From positions 3,911,214 through 3,975,213 of the forward strand of contig NZ_CP064781.1 in assembly GCF_016858125.1 (NCBI RefSeq): a DNA stretch of 64,000 nt. The letters are read 5' to 3'. The number at the start of each line of letters is the position of its first letter. Within the stretch, counting starts at the first letter, position 1. The stretch comes from Azospira restricta (GTDB taxonomy: Bacteria > Pseudomonadota > Gammaproteobacteria > Burkholderiales > Rhodocyclaceae). The translations under genes were made by a program, and so were the position numbers. The notes under the pieces were generated by a model, which searched no databases, had not been told where the DNA came from, and saw only the letters and a program-made list of their open reading frames with translations. This document shows, in pieces, positions 39,152-51,626 of this stretch.

Positions 39152-39785
39152 ATTTCCTCTCGAGACGCAGGAAGCCCCAGGTCAGCAGCAGCGTCATGAC
39201 CAGGTAGAAGGCGGCGGCGACGACGAAGGGCATCGTCGTGAAGTCGCGCTGGACGATGCCGCGCGCGGCGCGCAGCAGGTCGTTCATCGCCAGCACGTAG
39301 ATCAGCGAGGTGTCCTTGACCAGCGTGATCGTCTCGTTGCTCATCGGCGGCAGGATGCGCTTGACCATCTGCGGCAGCACGATCCGGCGCATCGTCTGCG
39401 CGCGGCTCATGCCGAGCACCTGGCCGGCCTCGTACTGGCCGCGGCCGACCGACTGGATGCCGGCGCGGAAGATCTCGGCGAAGTAGGCCGCGTAGTTGAG
39501 CACGAAGGCGACGATCGCCGCCGGGAAGTCGGGCAGGCGGATGCCGACGACGGGAACGAAGGGCAGCGCGAAGTAGATGAACAGCATCTGCAGCATCAGC
39601 GGCGTGCCGCGCATCAGCCAGATGTAGCCGCTGACGGCGACGCTCGCCGTGCGGAAGCGCGAGACGCGGACCAGCGCCAGCGCCAACCCGAGCGGCAGCG
39701 ACAGCAGCAGCGTCGCAACGAAGACCTGCAGCGTGACGGCGGTGCCCTCGAGCAGCGGGCCGAGGATGTTGAGGAGGTAGTCCAT
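39132..39785 (-). CDS. Polar amino acid ABC transporter, permease
   Basis: His/Glu/Gln/Arg/opine-type inner-membrane permease of 217 residues. It has about five membrane segments and the EAA loop region [20 protein letters not shown]. Only one permease is present, so it probably acts as a homodimer. A GC-rich stem (GCCGCC-GAC-GGCGGC at 39818-39832) lies in the 69-base gap from the binding-protein gene, as often seen where the binding protein is made in excess. Confidence 0.93.
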   Translation of the reverse strand: MDYLLNILGPLLEGTAVTLQVFVATLLLSLPLGLALALVRVSRFRTASVAVSGYIWLMRGTPLMLQMLFIYFALPFVPVVGIRLPDFPAAIVAFVLNYAAYFAEIFRAGIQSVGRGQYEAGQVLGMSRAQTMRRIVLPQMVKRILPPMSNETITLVKDTSLIYVLAMNDLLRAARGIVQRDFTTMPFVVAAAFYLVMTLLLTWGFLRLERKYAVYDE

Positions 39786-39854
39786 GGAAGATCCGCCCAG
39801 CGGCGGGCGACCGGCCCGCCGCCGACGGCGGCCGGCGGGCGGCTCAGTTGACGC

Positions 39855-40676
39855 TTACTTGACGATGTCCTTGCCGAACCACTGCGTCGAGATGCGCGCG
39901 GCGGCACCGTCCTTCTTCATCCCGTCCATCGCCTGCTGCAGCTTGCCGAGCAGCGCCGCGTCGTCCTTGCGCACGCCGACGCCATACTCCTCGGTGCCGA
40001 AGTGCTCGTCGAGCACGGCATACTCGCCCGGCTTCTTCGCGGTGTAGTAGCGGCCGACCACTTCGTCGACGACCAGTGCGTCGAGGCGGCCGGCGGCGAG
40101 GTCCATCAGCGCGGTGACGTTGTCGCCGAACTTCTTCAGCTGCTTGAGCGACTTGCCGGCGGCGTCCTTCTCGATGGCCTCGACGGCGCTGCTGCCTTCC
40201 TGCACGCCGACGACCTTGCCGGCCAGGTCGGCCTTGCTCTTGATCGGCGAACTGGCCGCGACGACGACGATCTGGCGGTTCTCCAGGTAGGGCGCGGTGA
40301 AGGCGATCTTCTCCTTGCGCGGCTCGGTGATGGTCAGGCCGTTCCACAGCACGTCGACGCGCTTGCCGGAGAGCTCGGCCTCCTTCGCATTCCAGTCGAT
40401 CGGCTTGAACTCGACGTCGGCACCGAGGCGCTTCGCCGCCTCGCGGGCAAGGTCGATGTCGAAGCCGACCAGCACGCCCTTCTCGTCGCGGAACCCCATC
40501 GGCGGAAAGTTGTCGTCGAGGCCGACGACGATCTTCGTCGGCGCGGCCGGCGCCGGTGCGGCAGCGGCTGGCGCCTCCTCCCTCTTGCCGCAGGCGGCGA
40601 TCAGCAGCGTGGACACGAGGGCGGCGGCGAGCAGGGTGCGGGAGGCTTTCATGGGCTGTTCTTTCTTGGAAATCAT
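39855..40676 (-). CDS. Polar amino acid ABC transporter, substrate-binding lipoprotein
   Basis: Periplasmic binding protein (SBP_bac_3 family) of 273 residues. The N-terminus has a signal with lipobox LIAAC (Cys at about 29), then an alanine/proline linker and the family start KIVVGLDDNFPPMGFRDEKG. The ligand-binding blocks GFDIDLAREAAKRLGADVEF and WNGLTITEPRKEKIAFTAPY follow. The start at 40676 is favoured by a GGGAAG ribosome-binding site; MKASRTL at 40652 is the alternative. Substrate is probably a polar amino acid, not further resolved. Confidence 0.93.
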   Translation of the reverse strand: MISKKEQPMKASRTLLAAALVSTLLIAACGKREEAPAAAAPAPAAPTKIVVGLDDNFPPMGFRDEKGVLVGFDIDLAREAAKRLGADVEFKPIDWNAKEAELSGKRVDVLWNGLTITEPRKEKIAFTAPYLENRQIVVVAASSPIKSKADLAGKVVGVQEGSSAVEAIEKDAAGKSLKQLKKFGDNVTALMDLAAGRLDALVVDEVVGRYYTAKKPGEYAVLDEHFGTEEYGVGVRKDDAALLGKLQQAMDGMKKDGAAARISTQWFGKDIVK

Positions 40677-40819
40677 GAACTTCCCGAGACTCCGGCGGGC
40701 GCCGCGGGAAGACGAAAAGCGCGGATTGTCCCTCCGTTGCCGGCGCGATTCAACTGGCCACCGACGGGCCGGCTGAACAAATCGCCAGCATCTCCTGACG
40801 AAACGTCAGAAAGAAATAC

Positions 40820-40844
40820 AAAAGCCCCGCAATGCGGGGCTTTT
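40820..40844. terminator. Bidirectional terminator downstream of ssb
   Basis: AAAAGCCCCGC, a 3-base loop, then GCGGGGCTTTT: a perfect stem with A- and T-tracts on both sides. It lies 29 bases downstream of the ssb stop on the minus strand and upstream of the binding-protein gene. Confidence 0.92.
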
Positions 40845-40872
40845 CTGCACACAGTGCCAGCGGATACGGCGA

Positions 40873-41331
40873 TCAGAACGGGATGTCGTCGTCCATGTCG
40901 TCGAAGCTCGGCTTCTTCGCCGCGCTCGGCTTGGCGCCGCCGTAGGACGGGGCCGGCGCCTCGCCGCCGCCGTACGAGGACGGCTCGCCCTGGCCCTGGC
41001 GGCCACCGAGCATCTTCATCTCTTCCGCCTCGATCTCGGTCGTGTAGCGCTCCTGGCCGTCCTTGTCCTGCCACTTGCGGGTGCGGATGCGGCCCTCGAT
41101 ATAGACCTGCGAGCCCTTCTTCAGGTACTGGCCGGCGATCTCGGCGAGGCGGCGGAAGAGCACGACGCGGTGCCATTCGGTGGCCTCCTTGCGCTCGCCG
41201 CTCTGCTTGTCCTTCCAGGTTTCGGTCGTCGCCAGGCGGATGTTGGTCACCGGGTCGCCGCTCGGCAGGTAGCGGGTTTCGGGGTCGGCGCCGAGGTTGC
41301 CGACGAGGATCACTTTGTTGACCGAAGCCAT
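40873..41331 (-). CDS. ssb: Single-stranded DNA-binding protein
   Basis: OB-fold protein for replication, recombination and repair. The 152-residue product has the typical N-terminus [20 protein letters not shown], the core [20 protein letters not shown], a glycine/proline-rich linker, and the acidic tip DDMDDDIPF that recruits partner proteins. It lies 29 bases after the MFS gene, with uvrA divergent beyond it. The link to uvrA is common in proteobacteria. Confidence 0.97.
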   Translation of the reverse strand: MASVNKVILVGNLGADPETRYLPSGDPVTNIRLATTETWKDKQSGERKEATEWHRVVLFRRLAEIAGQYLKKGSQVYIEGRIRTRKWQDKDGQERYTTEIEAEEMKMLGGRQGQGEPSSYGGGEAPAPSYGGAKPSAAKKPSFDDMDDDIPF

Positions 41332-41360
41332 TTGTCTGTCTCCCTCCAGAGGGGTTGCGT

Positions 41361-42605
41361 TTAATCGGGTAGCGGGGCGGGTTGCTTCTTCGCGCGTACC
41401 GGCAGCGGCGCCATGGTCAGGCCGAGGCCCAGCCAGACCAGCGTCAGCAGGCCGCAGGCGGCATAGACCGCGTCGGCGCCGAAGCGCTGCGCGAGGAAAC
41501 CGCCGAGCGCGCCGCCGGCGGCGAGCCCCAGCGCCTGCGTCGTATTATATATGCCGAGCGCCAGCCCCTTCGCCTGCGCCGGCGCGATGCGCGAGATCAT
41601 CGACGGCAGCGAGGCCTCGAGGATGTTGAAGCCGACGAAGAAGAGGAACAGGAAGAAGGCCAGCGACCAGACGCCGTCGCCGAACAGCGCGAAGCCGGCC
41701 TGGGTGGCGAGGACGACCAGGATGGCGCCGTTGAACACCGCCTTGGTCTTGTTCCTGCGCTCGGCGGCGACGATCGCCGGGATCATCAGCACGAAGGAGA
41801 GCAGCAGCGCCGGCAGGTAGACCTTCCAGTGCTCCGGCAGCGGCAGGCCGCCGGCCTTGACCAGCGCCAACGGGATGACCACGAACATCGCCATCTGCGC
41901 CAGGTGCAGCGTGAAGATGCCGAAATTCAGCCGCAGCAGTTCCGGGTCGAAGGCGACGCGGGCGAACGGGACCGGCCCGTCCGCGTGGTGCTCGGGCGGC
42001 GGCGGCTCGGGCACGACGTAGAGCACGAGCAGGATCGCCGCCAGCGCCAGCGCGCCGGTCATGCCGAACAGCCCGCCCATGCCGATCGCGCGGTAGAGCA
42101 CCGGCGCCAGCACCAGCGACAGCGCGAAGACGAGGCCGATCGACGAGCCGATCATGGCCATCACCTTGGTCCGGTGCTGCTCGCGCGTGAGGTCGGCGGC
42201 GAGCGCGGTGACCGCGGCCGAAATGGCGCCGGCGCCCTGCAGCACGCGGCCGGCGATCACCCACCAGATGTCGGGCGCGAAGGCGGCGACGAAGCTGCCG
42301 AGCGCGAAGATGACGAGACCGAGGATGATCACCCGCTTGCGGCCGAACTTGTCGGAGGCGGCGCCGAAGGCGATCTGCAAGAGCGACTGCGTCAGGCCGT
42401 AGGCGCCGATGGCGAGGCCGACCAGCGTCAGGTCGTCGCCGCCCGGGATGCCCTGGGCGTGCACGGCGAACACCGGCAGGATCAGGAACAGGCCGAGCAT
42501 GCGCAGCGCAAAAATGGCGGCGAGGCTGGCGCCGGCGCGCTTTTCGTCGCGCGTCATCGGGTCGGCCGAAGGGGAAAACATGGGAGTCTGGCGAGATTGG
42601 TTCAT
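41361..42605 (-). CDS. MFS transporter
   Basis: Major facilitator of 414 residues with twelve membrane segments, close to the YajR/multidrug exporter group. Visible motifs are the loop motif [16 protein letters not shown], near residue 82, and [14 protein letters not shown] near 118. The cytosolic C-terminal domain of YajR is absent. It is upstream of ssb and divergent from uvrA with 53 bases between starts. Substrate unknown. Confidence 0.88.
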   Translation of the reverse strand: MNQSRQTPMFSPSADPMTRDEKRAGASLAAIFALRMLGLFLILPVFAVHAQGIPGGDDLTLVGLAIGAYGLTQSLLQIAFGAASDKFGRKRVIILGLVIFALGSFVAAFAPDIWWVIAGRVLQGAGAISAAVTALAADLTREQHRTKVMAMIGSSIGLVFALSLVLAPVLYRAIGMGGLFGMTGALALAAILLVLYVVPEPPPPEHHADGPVPFARVAFDPELLRLNFGIFTLHLAQMAMFVVIPLALVKAGGLPLPEHWKVYLPALLLSFVLMIPAIVAAERRNKTKAVFNGAILVVLATQAGFALFGDGVWSLAFFLFLFFVGFNILEASLPSMISRIAPAQAKGLALGIYNTTQALGLAAGGALGGFLAQRFGADAVYAACGLLTLVWLGLGLTMAPLPVRAKKQPAPLPD

Positions 42606-42658
42606 GCTGGGAAGGGGCGTATATTAGCAGGTTTGCTTTAACCTCCCCGACCCCTCCG

Positions 42659-45489
<2,831 letters not shown>

Positions 45490-45493
<4 letters not shown>

Positions 45494-45873
45494 GCGCCAT
45501 CGAACAGTTCAAGGGCAAGCAGGGTCTGCGCCGCCTGATCAACGCGCTCGGCTACTCGCGCGACGGCCTCGCCGCGGCCTGGAAGCACGAGGCCGCGTTC
45601 CGCGAGGAGGTGATGCTCGCCGCCGCGACCATCCCGCTCGGCCTGTGGCTCGGCCAGGGCGGCATCGAGAAGGCGCTGCTGGTCGGCAGCATCCTGCTCG
45701 TGCTCGTCGTCGAACTGCTGAACTCCGCCGTCGAAGCGGTGGTCGACCGGGTGTCGGACGAGCATCACGACCTCTCCAAGCGCGCCAAGGACATCGGCAG
45801 CGCCGCCGTGCTGCTGACGCTGGCGCTGGCCGCTGCCGTCTGGGCACTGGTGCTCGTCCCGCACACCCTGTAA
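45490..45873 (+). CDS. dgkA: Diacylglycerol kinase
   Basis: Small trimeric inner-membrane kinase that recycles diacylglycerol to phosphatidic acid. The 127-residue product has three membrane segments and the active-site region [18 protein letters not shown], with [17 protein letters not shown] before it. The ATG overlaps the uvrA stop, so it is translationally coupled to uvrA; pepN follows after 25 bases. Confidence 0.95.
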
Positions 45874-45898
45874 CCCCGTTTCCGCGAAGAGACACCCC

Positions 45899-48544
45899 AT
45901 GCGCACCGACACGCCGCAGACCATCCGTCGCGCCGACTACCAGCCGCTGGCCTGGACCGTCACCGACGTCGACCTCCACTTCGCGCTCGACCCGGCGGCG
46001 ACGCTGGTGCGCAGCCGGCTGACGCTGAAACGCAACCCGCGGGCGCCGGCCGGGCCGCTGGTGCTGCTCGGCGACGAACTGGAACTGGTCTCGCTGCAGA
46101 TCGACGGCCGGACGCCCGCCGCCGCGCGCATCACCGACACGCGAATCGAGGTCGACCTCGACGGCGACACGGCGACCGCCGACATCGTCACCCGCATCGC
46201 GCCGGCGAAGAACACCGCGCTGTCCGGCCTGTACACCTCGCGCGGCGGTTTCTTCACGCAGTGCGAGGCGGAAGGCTTCCGCCGCATCACCTGGTTCCCC
46301 GACCGCCCCGACGCGATGGCCCGCTACACGGTGACGCTGGAGGCGGACAAGGCGAGCTACCCGGTGCTGCTCTCCAACGGCAACCTGGTCGGCCACGGCG
46401 AGCTCGCCGACGGCCGCCACTTCGCGCGCTGGCAGGACCCGTTCCCGAAGCCCTCGTACCTGTTCGCGCTGGTCGCCGCCGACCTCGCCGTGAACGAGCG
46501 CCGGATCACGACGATGTCCGGCCGCGAGGTGCTGCTGCAGATCTGGACCGAAACCGCCGCGCTCGAGCGCACCGGGCACGCGATGGAGTCGCTGGTGCGC
46601 GCGATCCGCTGGGACGAGGAGCGCTTCGGGCTGGAGCTCGACCTCGAGCGCTTCATGATCGTCGCCGTCTCCGACTTCAACATGGGGGCGATGGAAAACA
46701 AGGGGCTCAACATCTTCAACTCGAAGCTGCTGCTGGCCACCCCCGACACCGCGACCGACGTCGACTACGAGAGCATCGAGGCGGTCGTCGCGCACGAGTA
46801 TTTCCACAACTGGACCGGCAACCGCGTCACCTGCCGCGACTGGTTCCAGCTGACGCTGAAGGAAGGCCTGACCGTCTTCCGCGACCAGGAATTCACCGCC
46901 GACATGCTCGCCGCCGAAGGCGGCGACAGCGCGCGCGCGGTGAAGCGCATCGACGACGTGCGCGTGCTGCGCGCCGCGCAGTTCCCGGAAGATGCAGGCC
47001 CGATGGCGCACCCGATCCGCCCGGACAGCTACCAGGAGATCAACAACTTCTACACGGCGACGGTGTACGAAAAGGGCGCCGAGGTCATCCGCATGCTGCA
47101 GACCCTGCTCGGCCGCGACGGCTTCCGCAAGGGGATGGACCTCTACTTCGCGCGCCACGACGGACAGGCGGTGACCTGCGACGACTTCGTCGCGGCGATG
47201 GCCGACGCCAACGGCCGCGACCTGACGCAGTTCCTGCGCTGGTATTCGCGCCCGGGCACGCCGCGGCTGTCGGCGAGCGGCCGCTACGACGCGGCGGCGC
47301 AGACCTACACGCTGACGCTGGCGCAGCGCTCCGCCGGCGCCGCCGACGAGGCGCTGCTGATCCCGGTCGCCGTCGGCCTGCTCGGCGCCGACGGCCGCGA
47401 CCTGCCGCTGACGCTGGCCGGCGCGACGGCGCCCGGCACCCGCCTGCTCGAGCTCGACGCCGCCGAGCAGACCTGGACCTTCACCGGCGTCGCCGAACGC
47501 CCGGTGCTGTCGCTCTTGCGCGGCTTCTCGGCGCCGGTGATCGCCGACCTCGACGAGGACGACGCGACGCTCGCCTTCCGCATGGCGCACGACGGCGACC
47601 CGTTCAACCGCTGGGACGCGGCGCAGCGCTTCATGGAGCGCACCGTCCTCGGCCTCGCCGCCGACGCCGCCGCCGGCCGCCCGCTGGCGACGCCGGAAGC
47701 CTTCGTCGCCGCCTTCGGCGCGCTGCTCGCCGACGACGCGCTGGACCCCGCCTTCCACGCGCAGGCGCTGGCGCTGCCGGGCGAGAGCTACCTGCTCGAA
47801 CGGATGACGCCAGCCGACCCGGCGGCGCTGCGCACGGCGCTGATGCACCTGCTGCGCGACCTCGGCAAGCGCTTCGCCGCCGACTGGCTGGACCGCCACC
47901 TGGACTGCCGGGTCGCCGGCGACTACCGCTACCACCCGCGCGACGTCGGGCTGCGTGCGCTCGGCAACCTGTGCCTGCGCTACCTGTGCGCCGCCGGCGA
48001 GCTGGCCGGCTTCGCCGCCGCCGAACGGCAGTTCGCGCAGGCCGGCAACATGAGCGAGCGCCTCGGCGCGCTCGGCGCGCTGGTGCACAGCGCGGCGCCG
48101 CAGCGCGACAGCGCGCTCGCCGCGTTCCACGCGCATTACGCGACCGACACGCTGGTGCTCGACAAGTGGTTCGCGCTGCAGGCCGGCGCCTGGCGCTGGG
48201 ACCCGGCGGCGGCGCCGACGCTCGCCCGCGTGCGCCAGCTGCTCGCCCACCCGGCCTTCGCCGCGACCAACCCGAACAAGGTCTATGCGCTGCTCGGCGG
48301 CTATTTCCGCGCCAACCCGGGCGAGTTCCATTCGCCCGACGGCCACGCCTTCTGGGCCGAGCAGATCGTCGCGCTGAACGCGATCAACCCGCAGGTGGCG
48401 GCGCGCATGGCGCGCGCGCTGGAGCGCTGGCGCAGCTTCACGCCGGCGCTGCAGGCGTCGATGCGGCGGGCGCTGGAAACGGTCGCCGCCAGCGAAGGCC
48501 TGTCGCCGGACGTCGCCGAGATCGTCGGCAAGGCGCTCGCCTGA
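45899..48544 (+). CDS. pepN: Aminopeptidase N
   Basis: Zinc M1-family aminopeptidase of 881 residues, probably cytosolic. It has the exopeptidase motif GAMEN at about 263-267 and the zinc site HEYFHNWTGNRV near 298 with the third ligand in LKEGLTVFRDQEF. The C-terminal DUF3458-type domains are intact, and length agrees with E. coli PepN (870). Its TGA stop is also the first codon of a repeat array. Confidence 0.97.
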   Translation: MRTDTPQTIRRADYQPLAWTVTDVDLHFALDPAATLVRSRLTLKRNPRAPAGPLVLLGDELELVSLQIDGRTPAAARITDTRIEVDLDGDTATADIVTRIAPAKNTALSGLYTSRGGFFTQCEAEGFRRITWFPDRPDAMARYTVTLEADKASYPVLLSNGNLVGHGELADGRHFARWQDPFPKPSYLFALVAADLAVNERRITTMSGREVLLQIWTETAALERTGHAMESLVRAIRWDEERFGLELDLERFMIVAVSDFNMGAMENKGLNIFNSKLLLATPDTATDVDYESIEAVVAHEYFHNWTGNRVTCRDWFQLTLKEGLTVFRDQEFTADMLAAEGGDSARAVKRIDDVRVLRAAQFPEDAGPMAHPIRPDSYQEINNFYTATVYEKGAEVIRMLQTLLGRDGFRKGMDLYFARHDGQAVTCDDFVAAMADANGRDLTQFLRWYSRPGTPRLSASGRYDAAAQTYTLTLAQRSAGAADEALLIPVAVGLLGADGRDLPLTLAGATAPGTRLLELDAAEQTWTFTGVAERPVLSLLRGFSAPVIADLDEDDATLAFRMAHDGDPFNRWDAAQRFMERTVLGLAADAAAGRPLATPEAFVAAFGALLADDALDPAFHAQALALPGESYLLERMTPADPAALRTALMHLLRDLGKRFAADWLDRHLDCRVAGDYRYHPRDVGLRALGNLCLRYLCAAGELAGFAAAERQFAQAGNMSERLGALGALVHSAAPQRDSALAAFHAHYATDTLVLDKWFALQAGAWRWDPAAAPTLARVRQLLAHPAFAATNPNKVYALLGGYFRANPGEFHSPDGHAFWAEQIVALNAINPQVAARMARALERWRSFTPALQASMRRALETVAASEGLSPDVAEIVGKALA

Positions 48545-48635
48545 GCAAGTGCGTCAGCACTTGCGAAGAAGTACTCTTGGGGTGCGCCTGAGCAAGTGCG
48601 CCAGCACTTGCGAAGAAGTACTCCCGGGGTGCGCC
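48542..48635 (+). repeat. Stop-codon-anchored 47-bp repeat, two tandem copies after pepN
   Basis: Copies at 48542-48588 and 48589-48635 start with TGAGC, form a stem (GCAAGTGC with GCACTTGC), continue GAAGAAGTACTC and end GGGGTGCGCC. A third TGAGC at 48636 begins a truncated copy. The first TGA is the pepN stop codon. Related copies lie after tpx, after the multiheme cytochrome gene and after the Sua5 gene. Confidence 0.93.
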
Positions 48636-48659
48636 TGAGCACCTTCGCGGAGGCCTGAA

Positions 48660-49556
48660 CTACAGCCCGCGCGCCCAGTCCGGGCGCAGCGGCGCCGTCT
48701 CCGGGTGCGCGATCGCCTGACGCAGCTCGCCGAGCAGCCGCGCCTTGTCGGCGCCGAGCGTGCCCTTCAGCGCCAGCCAGTTCGACGCATGGTCGCTGCG
48801 GAACACCGTCCGCTTCAGTTCCAGCCCGGCGATGAAGCGTTCCAGCTCGACGAACAGCCCGTGCCGGTCGAGCGGCTGCCAGCCGGGGAAGCCGGCGCGG
48901 AAGCGCGCCTCGCCCAGCGGGAAGCTGACCACCAGCGTCGACAGGTATTCCGGCTGCGTCGCGTTGACCAGCCGCGCCGAATTGTCGGCGTGCTGCGCGG
49001 ACAGCGCCTGCCCGCCGAGGCCGTTGAGGATCATCAGCGAGCGGGTGATGCCGGCCGCGGCGAGCTTGTCGAGCGCGTCGCGCGTCGAGTCGAAGGTCTC
49101 GCCCTTGTTTACCGCCGCCAGCACCGCGTCGTCGCCGGACTCGGCACCGACATAGACCAGCGACAGGCCGGCGGCGGCGAGCGCGTTCACTTCCTCCTGC
49201 GACTTCTTCTTCAGGTTGCGCGGCAGGCAGTAGCTGGCAATGCGGCGCACGCCCGGCAGCTGCTCGCGGATCGCCGCCAGCACGGCGAGCAGGCGCCGCG
49301 TCGGCAACACGGTCGCGTCGCCGTCGGCGAGGAAGACGCGCTTCACGTCGCCGCCGAAGCGCTCGCCGCAGCGGCGGATCGTCGCCATCACCTCGTCCTC
49401 GTCGCGCGCGCGGAAGGCCTTCTGCGGCGCGGTGTACATCTCGCAGAACGTGCACCGGTTCCACGAGCAGCCGTCGGTGACCGGCAGGATCAGCGACTGT
49501 GCCTCGCTCGGCGGGCGGAAGACGGGTTCGACGTAGCGGACGGGAGCGGAAAACAT
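48660..49556 (-). CDS. Radical SAM protein, function unknown
   Basis: The 298-residue product from [13 protein letters not shown] has an N-terminal cluster motif [12 protein letters not shown], spaced C-X4-C-X2-C, and later SAM-domain blocks [26 protein letters not shown] and [11 protein letters not shown]. The usual radical SAM spacing is C-X3-C-X2-C. An in-frame ATG at 49586 would add ten residues. It is divergent from tpx and converges on pepN. The product is not recognised beyond superfamily. Confidence 0.85.
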   Translation of the reverse strand: MFSAPVRYVEPVFRPPSEAQSLILPVTDGCSWNRCTFCEMYTAPQKAFRARDEDEVMATIRRCGERFGGDVKRVFLADGDATVLPTRRLLAVLAAIREQLPGVRRIASYCLPRNLKKKSQEEVNALAAAGLSLVYVGAESGDDAVLAAVNKGETFDSTRDALDKLAAAGITRSLMILNGLGGQALSAQHADNSARLVNATQPEYLSTLVVSFPLGEARFRAGFPGWQPLDRHGLFVELERFIAGLELKRTVFRSDHASNWLALKGTLGADKARLLGELRQAIAHPETAPLRPDWARGL

Positions 49557-49702
49557 CGGGCGGCGGCAGAGCGGCAAAGCCGCCATTGTCGGCGCTGGCC
49601 GGGCAAAGCGGAAGCGGGCGAACTTTTTCCGCGCGACACTGCCCAACCACGGTCCCGATCGGGGACGATCGCTCACCCACACCACAAGAAAAGGATCCTA
49701 CG

Positions 49703-50206
49703 ATGACCCGCAGCGTTACCCTCGGCGGCAACCCCGTCCCGGTGGAAGGCAACTTCCCGCAACCCGGCCAGCAGGCGCCGGCCTTCTCCCTCGTCGGCAA
49801 GGACCTGGCCGACGTCACCCTCGCCAAGTTCGCCGGCAAGCGCAAGGTGCTCAACATCTTCCCGAGCATCGACACGCCGACCTGCGCGACCTCGGTGCGC
49901 AAGTTCAACCAGAGCGCGACCGCGCTGGCCAACACCGTCGTCCTCTGCATCTCGGCCGACCTGCCGTTCGCGCAGGCGCGCTTCTGCGGTGCCGAGGGGC
50001 TGGACAACGTGGTCACGCTGTCGACGATGCGCGGCCGCGAATTCATGCGCGACTACGGCGTCGCCTTCGCCGGCGGTCCGCTCACCGGCGTCACCGCGCG
50101 TGCGGTGGTCGTCCTCGACGAGAACGACAAGGTCCTGCACGCCGAACTGGTGCCGGAGATCAAGCAGGAACCGAACTACGACGCGGCGCTGAAGGCGCTC
50201 GCCTGA
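49703..50206 (+). CDS. tpx: Thiol peroxidase
   Basis: Atypical two-cysteine peroxiredoxin of 167 residues. The peroxidatic cysteine lies in [15 protein letters not shown] at about residue 60, and the resolving one in [12 protein letters not shown] near 95. The start [16 protein letters not shown] follows AAAAGGATC. The stop codon is the first codon of one 48-bp repeat, followed by a clear terminator. Confidence 0.96.
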   Translation: MTRSVTLGGNPVPVEGNFPQPGQQAPAFSLVGKDLADVTLAKFAGKRKVLNIFPSIDTPTCATSVRKFNQSATALANTVVLCISADLPFAQARFCGAEGLDNVVTLSTMRGREFMRDYGVAFAGGPLTGVTARAVVVLDENDKVLHAELVPEIKQEPNYDAALKALA

Positions 50207-50251
50207 GCGATGCGCACAGCGCATCGCGAGGAAGTGCTCGCGGGGCGCGCC
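50204..50251 (+). repeat. Stop-codon-anchored 48-bp repeat, one copy after tpx
   Basis: Begins with the tpx stop codon in TGAGC, forms the stem GCGATGCG/CGCATCGC, continues GAGGAAGTGCTC and ends GGGGCGCGCC, followed by another TGAGC. The seventeen bases AAGGCGCTCGCCTGAGC across the stop are identical at pepN and tpx. Confidence 0.88.
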
Positions 50252-50271
50252 TGAGCGTCGCCTCCCCGGCC

Positions 50272-50302
50272 GCAGCGGCGCCGCGAGGCGCCGCTGCCTT
50301 TT
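50272..50302 (+). terminator. Rho-independent terminator after tpx
   Basis: Perfect 11-bp stem GCAGCGGCGCC / GGCGCCGCTGC with a GCGA tetraloop, followed by CTTTTCC. It lies just after the repeat and before azlC. Confidence 0.88.
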
Positions 50303-50407
50303 CCGCCATCCGGCACGCGCACCGCGTCCGCCGGCGCATGGTATTTTCCGTTTCCCATCCGGAAACCCGAAACCGGCTGCGGCCACAAGCCGCGCCCCAG
50401 AATTCGT

Positions 50408-51124
50408 ATGCACACCTTCTATTCGCCCAGTTTCCGCGCCGGCGCGCGCGAGGGCTTCCGCACCTTCCTGCCGCTCTCGGTCGGCCTGATCCCGTGGGCG
50501 CTGGTCACCGGCATGTCGATGGTCGGCACCGGCTTCACGCCGCTGCAGGCGATGGGCATGAACGTCATCGTCTTCGCCGGTACCGCGCAACTCGGCACGC
50601 TGCCGCTGATCGCCGCCGGCGCGCCGGTGTGGCTGATCGTCGCCACCGCGCTGGCGCTGAACCTGCGCTTCGTGATCTTCAGCGCCGCCATCGCGCAGGG
50701 ATTCCGCGGCCTCGGCGCCGCTCCGCGCTGGCTGTGCGGCCACCTGCTCACCGACGGCGTCTTCGCCACCTGCATGACCCGGATGCTGGAGACCGAGGAC
50801 CGTGACTGGCGGCTCGGCTACTACCTGGCGCCGTCGCTGTGGAGCTGGCTGCTGTGGCAGGGCTTCGCGCTGGTCGGCGTGCTCGCCGCCGGCTCGATCC
50901 CGAAGACCTGGTCGCTCGAGTTCATGGCGACGATCGCACTGATGATCCTGCTCTTGCCGATGGCCAAGATGCGGCCGATGCTGGTCGCCGCCGCGGCCGG
51001 CGGCGGCACCGCCGTGCTGCTGCACGCGCTGCCGCTGAAGCTGGGGCTCTTTGCCGGCATCTTCGTCGGCATCGCCGCCGGTTTCGCCGCCGACCACTGG
51101 CCGAAGAAGCCGGAGGCCGCATGA
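50408..51124 (+). CDS. azlC: AzlC family branched-chain amino acid exporter, large subunit
   Basis: Membrane protein of 238 residues with about six segments. Recognisable parts are REGFRTFLPLSVGLIPWALV and GTAQLGTLPLIAAGAPVWLI near the N-terminus, and RFVIFSAAIAQGF. AzlC pairs with AzlD to export branched-chain amino acids or azaleucine. It overlaps azlD by 4 bases. Confidence 0.92.
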   Translation: MHTFYSPSFRAGAREGFRTFLPLSVGLIPWALVTGMSMVGTGFTPLQAMGMNVIVFAGTAQLGTLPLIAAGAPVWLIVATALALNLRFVIFSAAIAQGFRGLGAAPRWLCGHLLTDGVFATCMTRMLETEDRDWRLGYYLAPSLWSWLLWQGFALVGVLAAGSIPKTWSLEFMATIALMILLLPMAKMRPMLVAAAAGGGTAVLLHALPLKLGLFAGIFVGIAAGFAADHWPKKPEAA

Positions 51125-51459
51125 ACGCGCACGCCTTCGACGACGCCACGCTGTGGCTGGTCTTCATCCTGATCGGGCTGGCGACGACGCTGCCGCGCGC
51201 CAGCTTCATCGTCCTCGGCAGCCGCGTCGCGCTGCCCTCCGTGCTGCAGCGCGCGCTGCGCTACGCGCCGGCGGCGGCGCTCGCCGCGATCGTCGTTCCC
51301 GACGTGCTGCTCGTTGCCGGCGAACTGGCCCCGCTCAATCCGAAGCTGGCGGCGGCCGGCGCCGCGGTCGCCGCCGCCAGCCTGTGGCGCAACCCGTGGC
51401 TGCCCTTCGTCGCCGGCATGGGCGTGCTGCTCGGCCTGCGCTGGGGGCTGGGCGTTTAA
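51121..51459 (+). CDS. azlD: AzlD family branched-chain amino acid exporter, small subunit
   Basis: The 112-residue partner of AzlC, with about four membrane segments and the typical core LPRASFIVLGSRVALPSVLQ and RALRYAPAAALAAIVVPDVL. The ATG overlaps the azlC stop (ATGA). A 28-bp perfect palindrome terminator follows. Confidence 0.93.
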   Translation: MNAHAFDDATLWLVFILIGLATTLPRASFIVLGSRVALPSVLQRALRYAPAAALAAIVVPDVLLVAGELAPLNPKLAAAGAAVAAASLWRNPWLPFVAGMGVLLGLRWGLGV

Positions 51460-51529
51460 CCGCCGTCCGCTGCGGCCGGCGGCAACGCCGGCCGGCAGAC
51501 GGCGCCCACCTCGCCCTCCGGGTGAAAAA

Positions 51530-51557
51530 AAAAGGGTCTGCCGCGGCAGACCCTTTT
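51530..51557. terminator. Bidirectional terminator between azlD and the multiheme cytochrome gene
   Basis: A perfect 28-bp palindrome, AAAAGGGTCTGCCG with CGGCAGACCCTTTT, with A-rich and T-rich flanks. It lies between converging genes, so it can stop both. Confidence 0.93.
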
Positions 51558-51578
51558 GCGTGCCGGGGCGGCCGGTCA

Positions 51579-51626
51579 GGTCGCCCCCAAGGGGACTTCT
51601 TCGCTGTGCGCTTCGCGCGTCGCTCA
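51579..51626 (-). repeat. Stop-codon-anchored 48-bp repeat, one copy after the multiheme cytochrome gene
   Basis: On the minus strand it begins with the cytochrome stop codon in TGAGC, has GCGACGCGC and GAAGCGC stem parts, then GAAGAAGTCCCC and GGGGGCGACC, followed by another TGA. It is the most diverged copy. Confidence 0.75.

Noticed and set aside
42606..42658. LexA (SOS) box upstream of uvrA
   Set aside because: The short AT-rich stretch gtatattagcag does not fit the CTG-N10-CAG consensus closely enough.
45539..48346. 935-codon open frame on the minus strand opposite dgkA and pepN
   Set aside because: Repetitive Arg/Val/Ala/His-rich product with no domain; pepN on the other strand is complete. 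The frames opposite uvrA (42638-45451) and the signalling operon (52662-57544) were rejected for the same reason.
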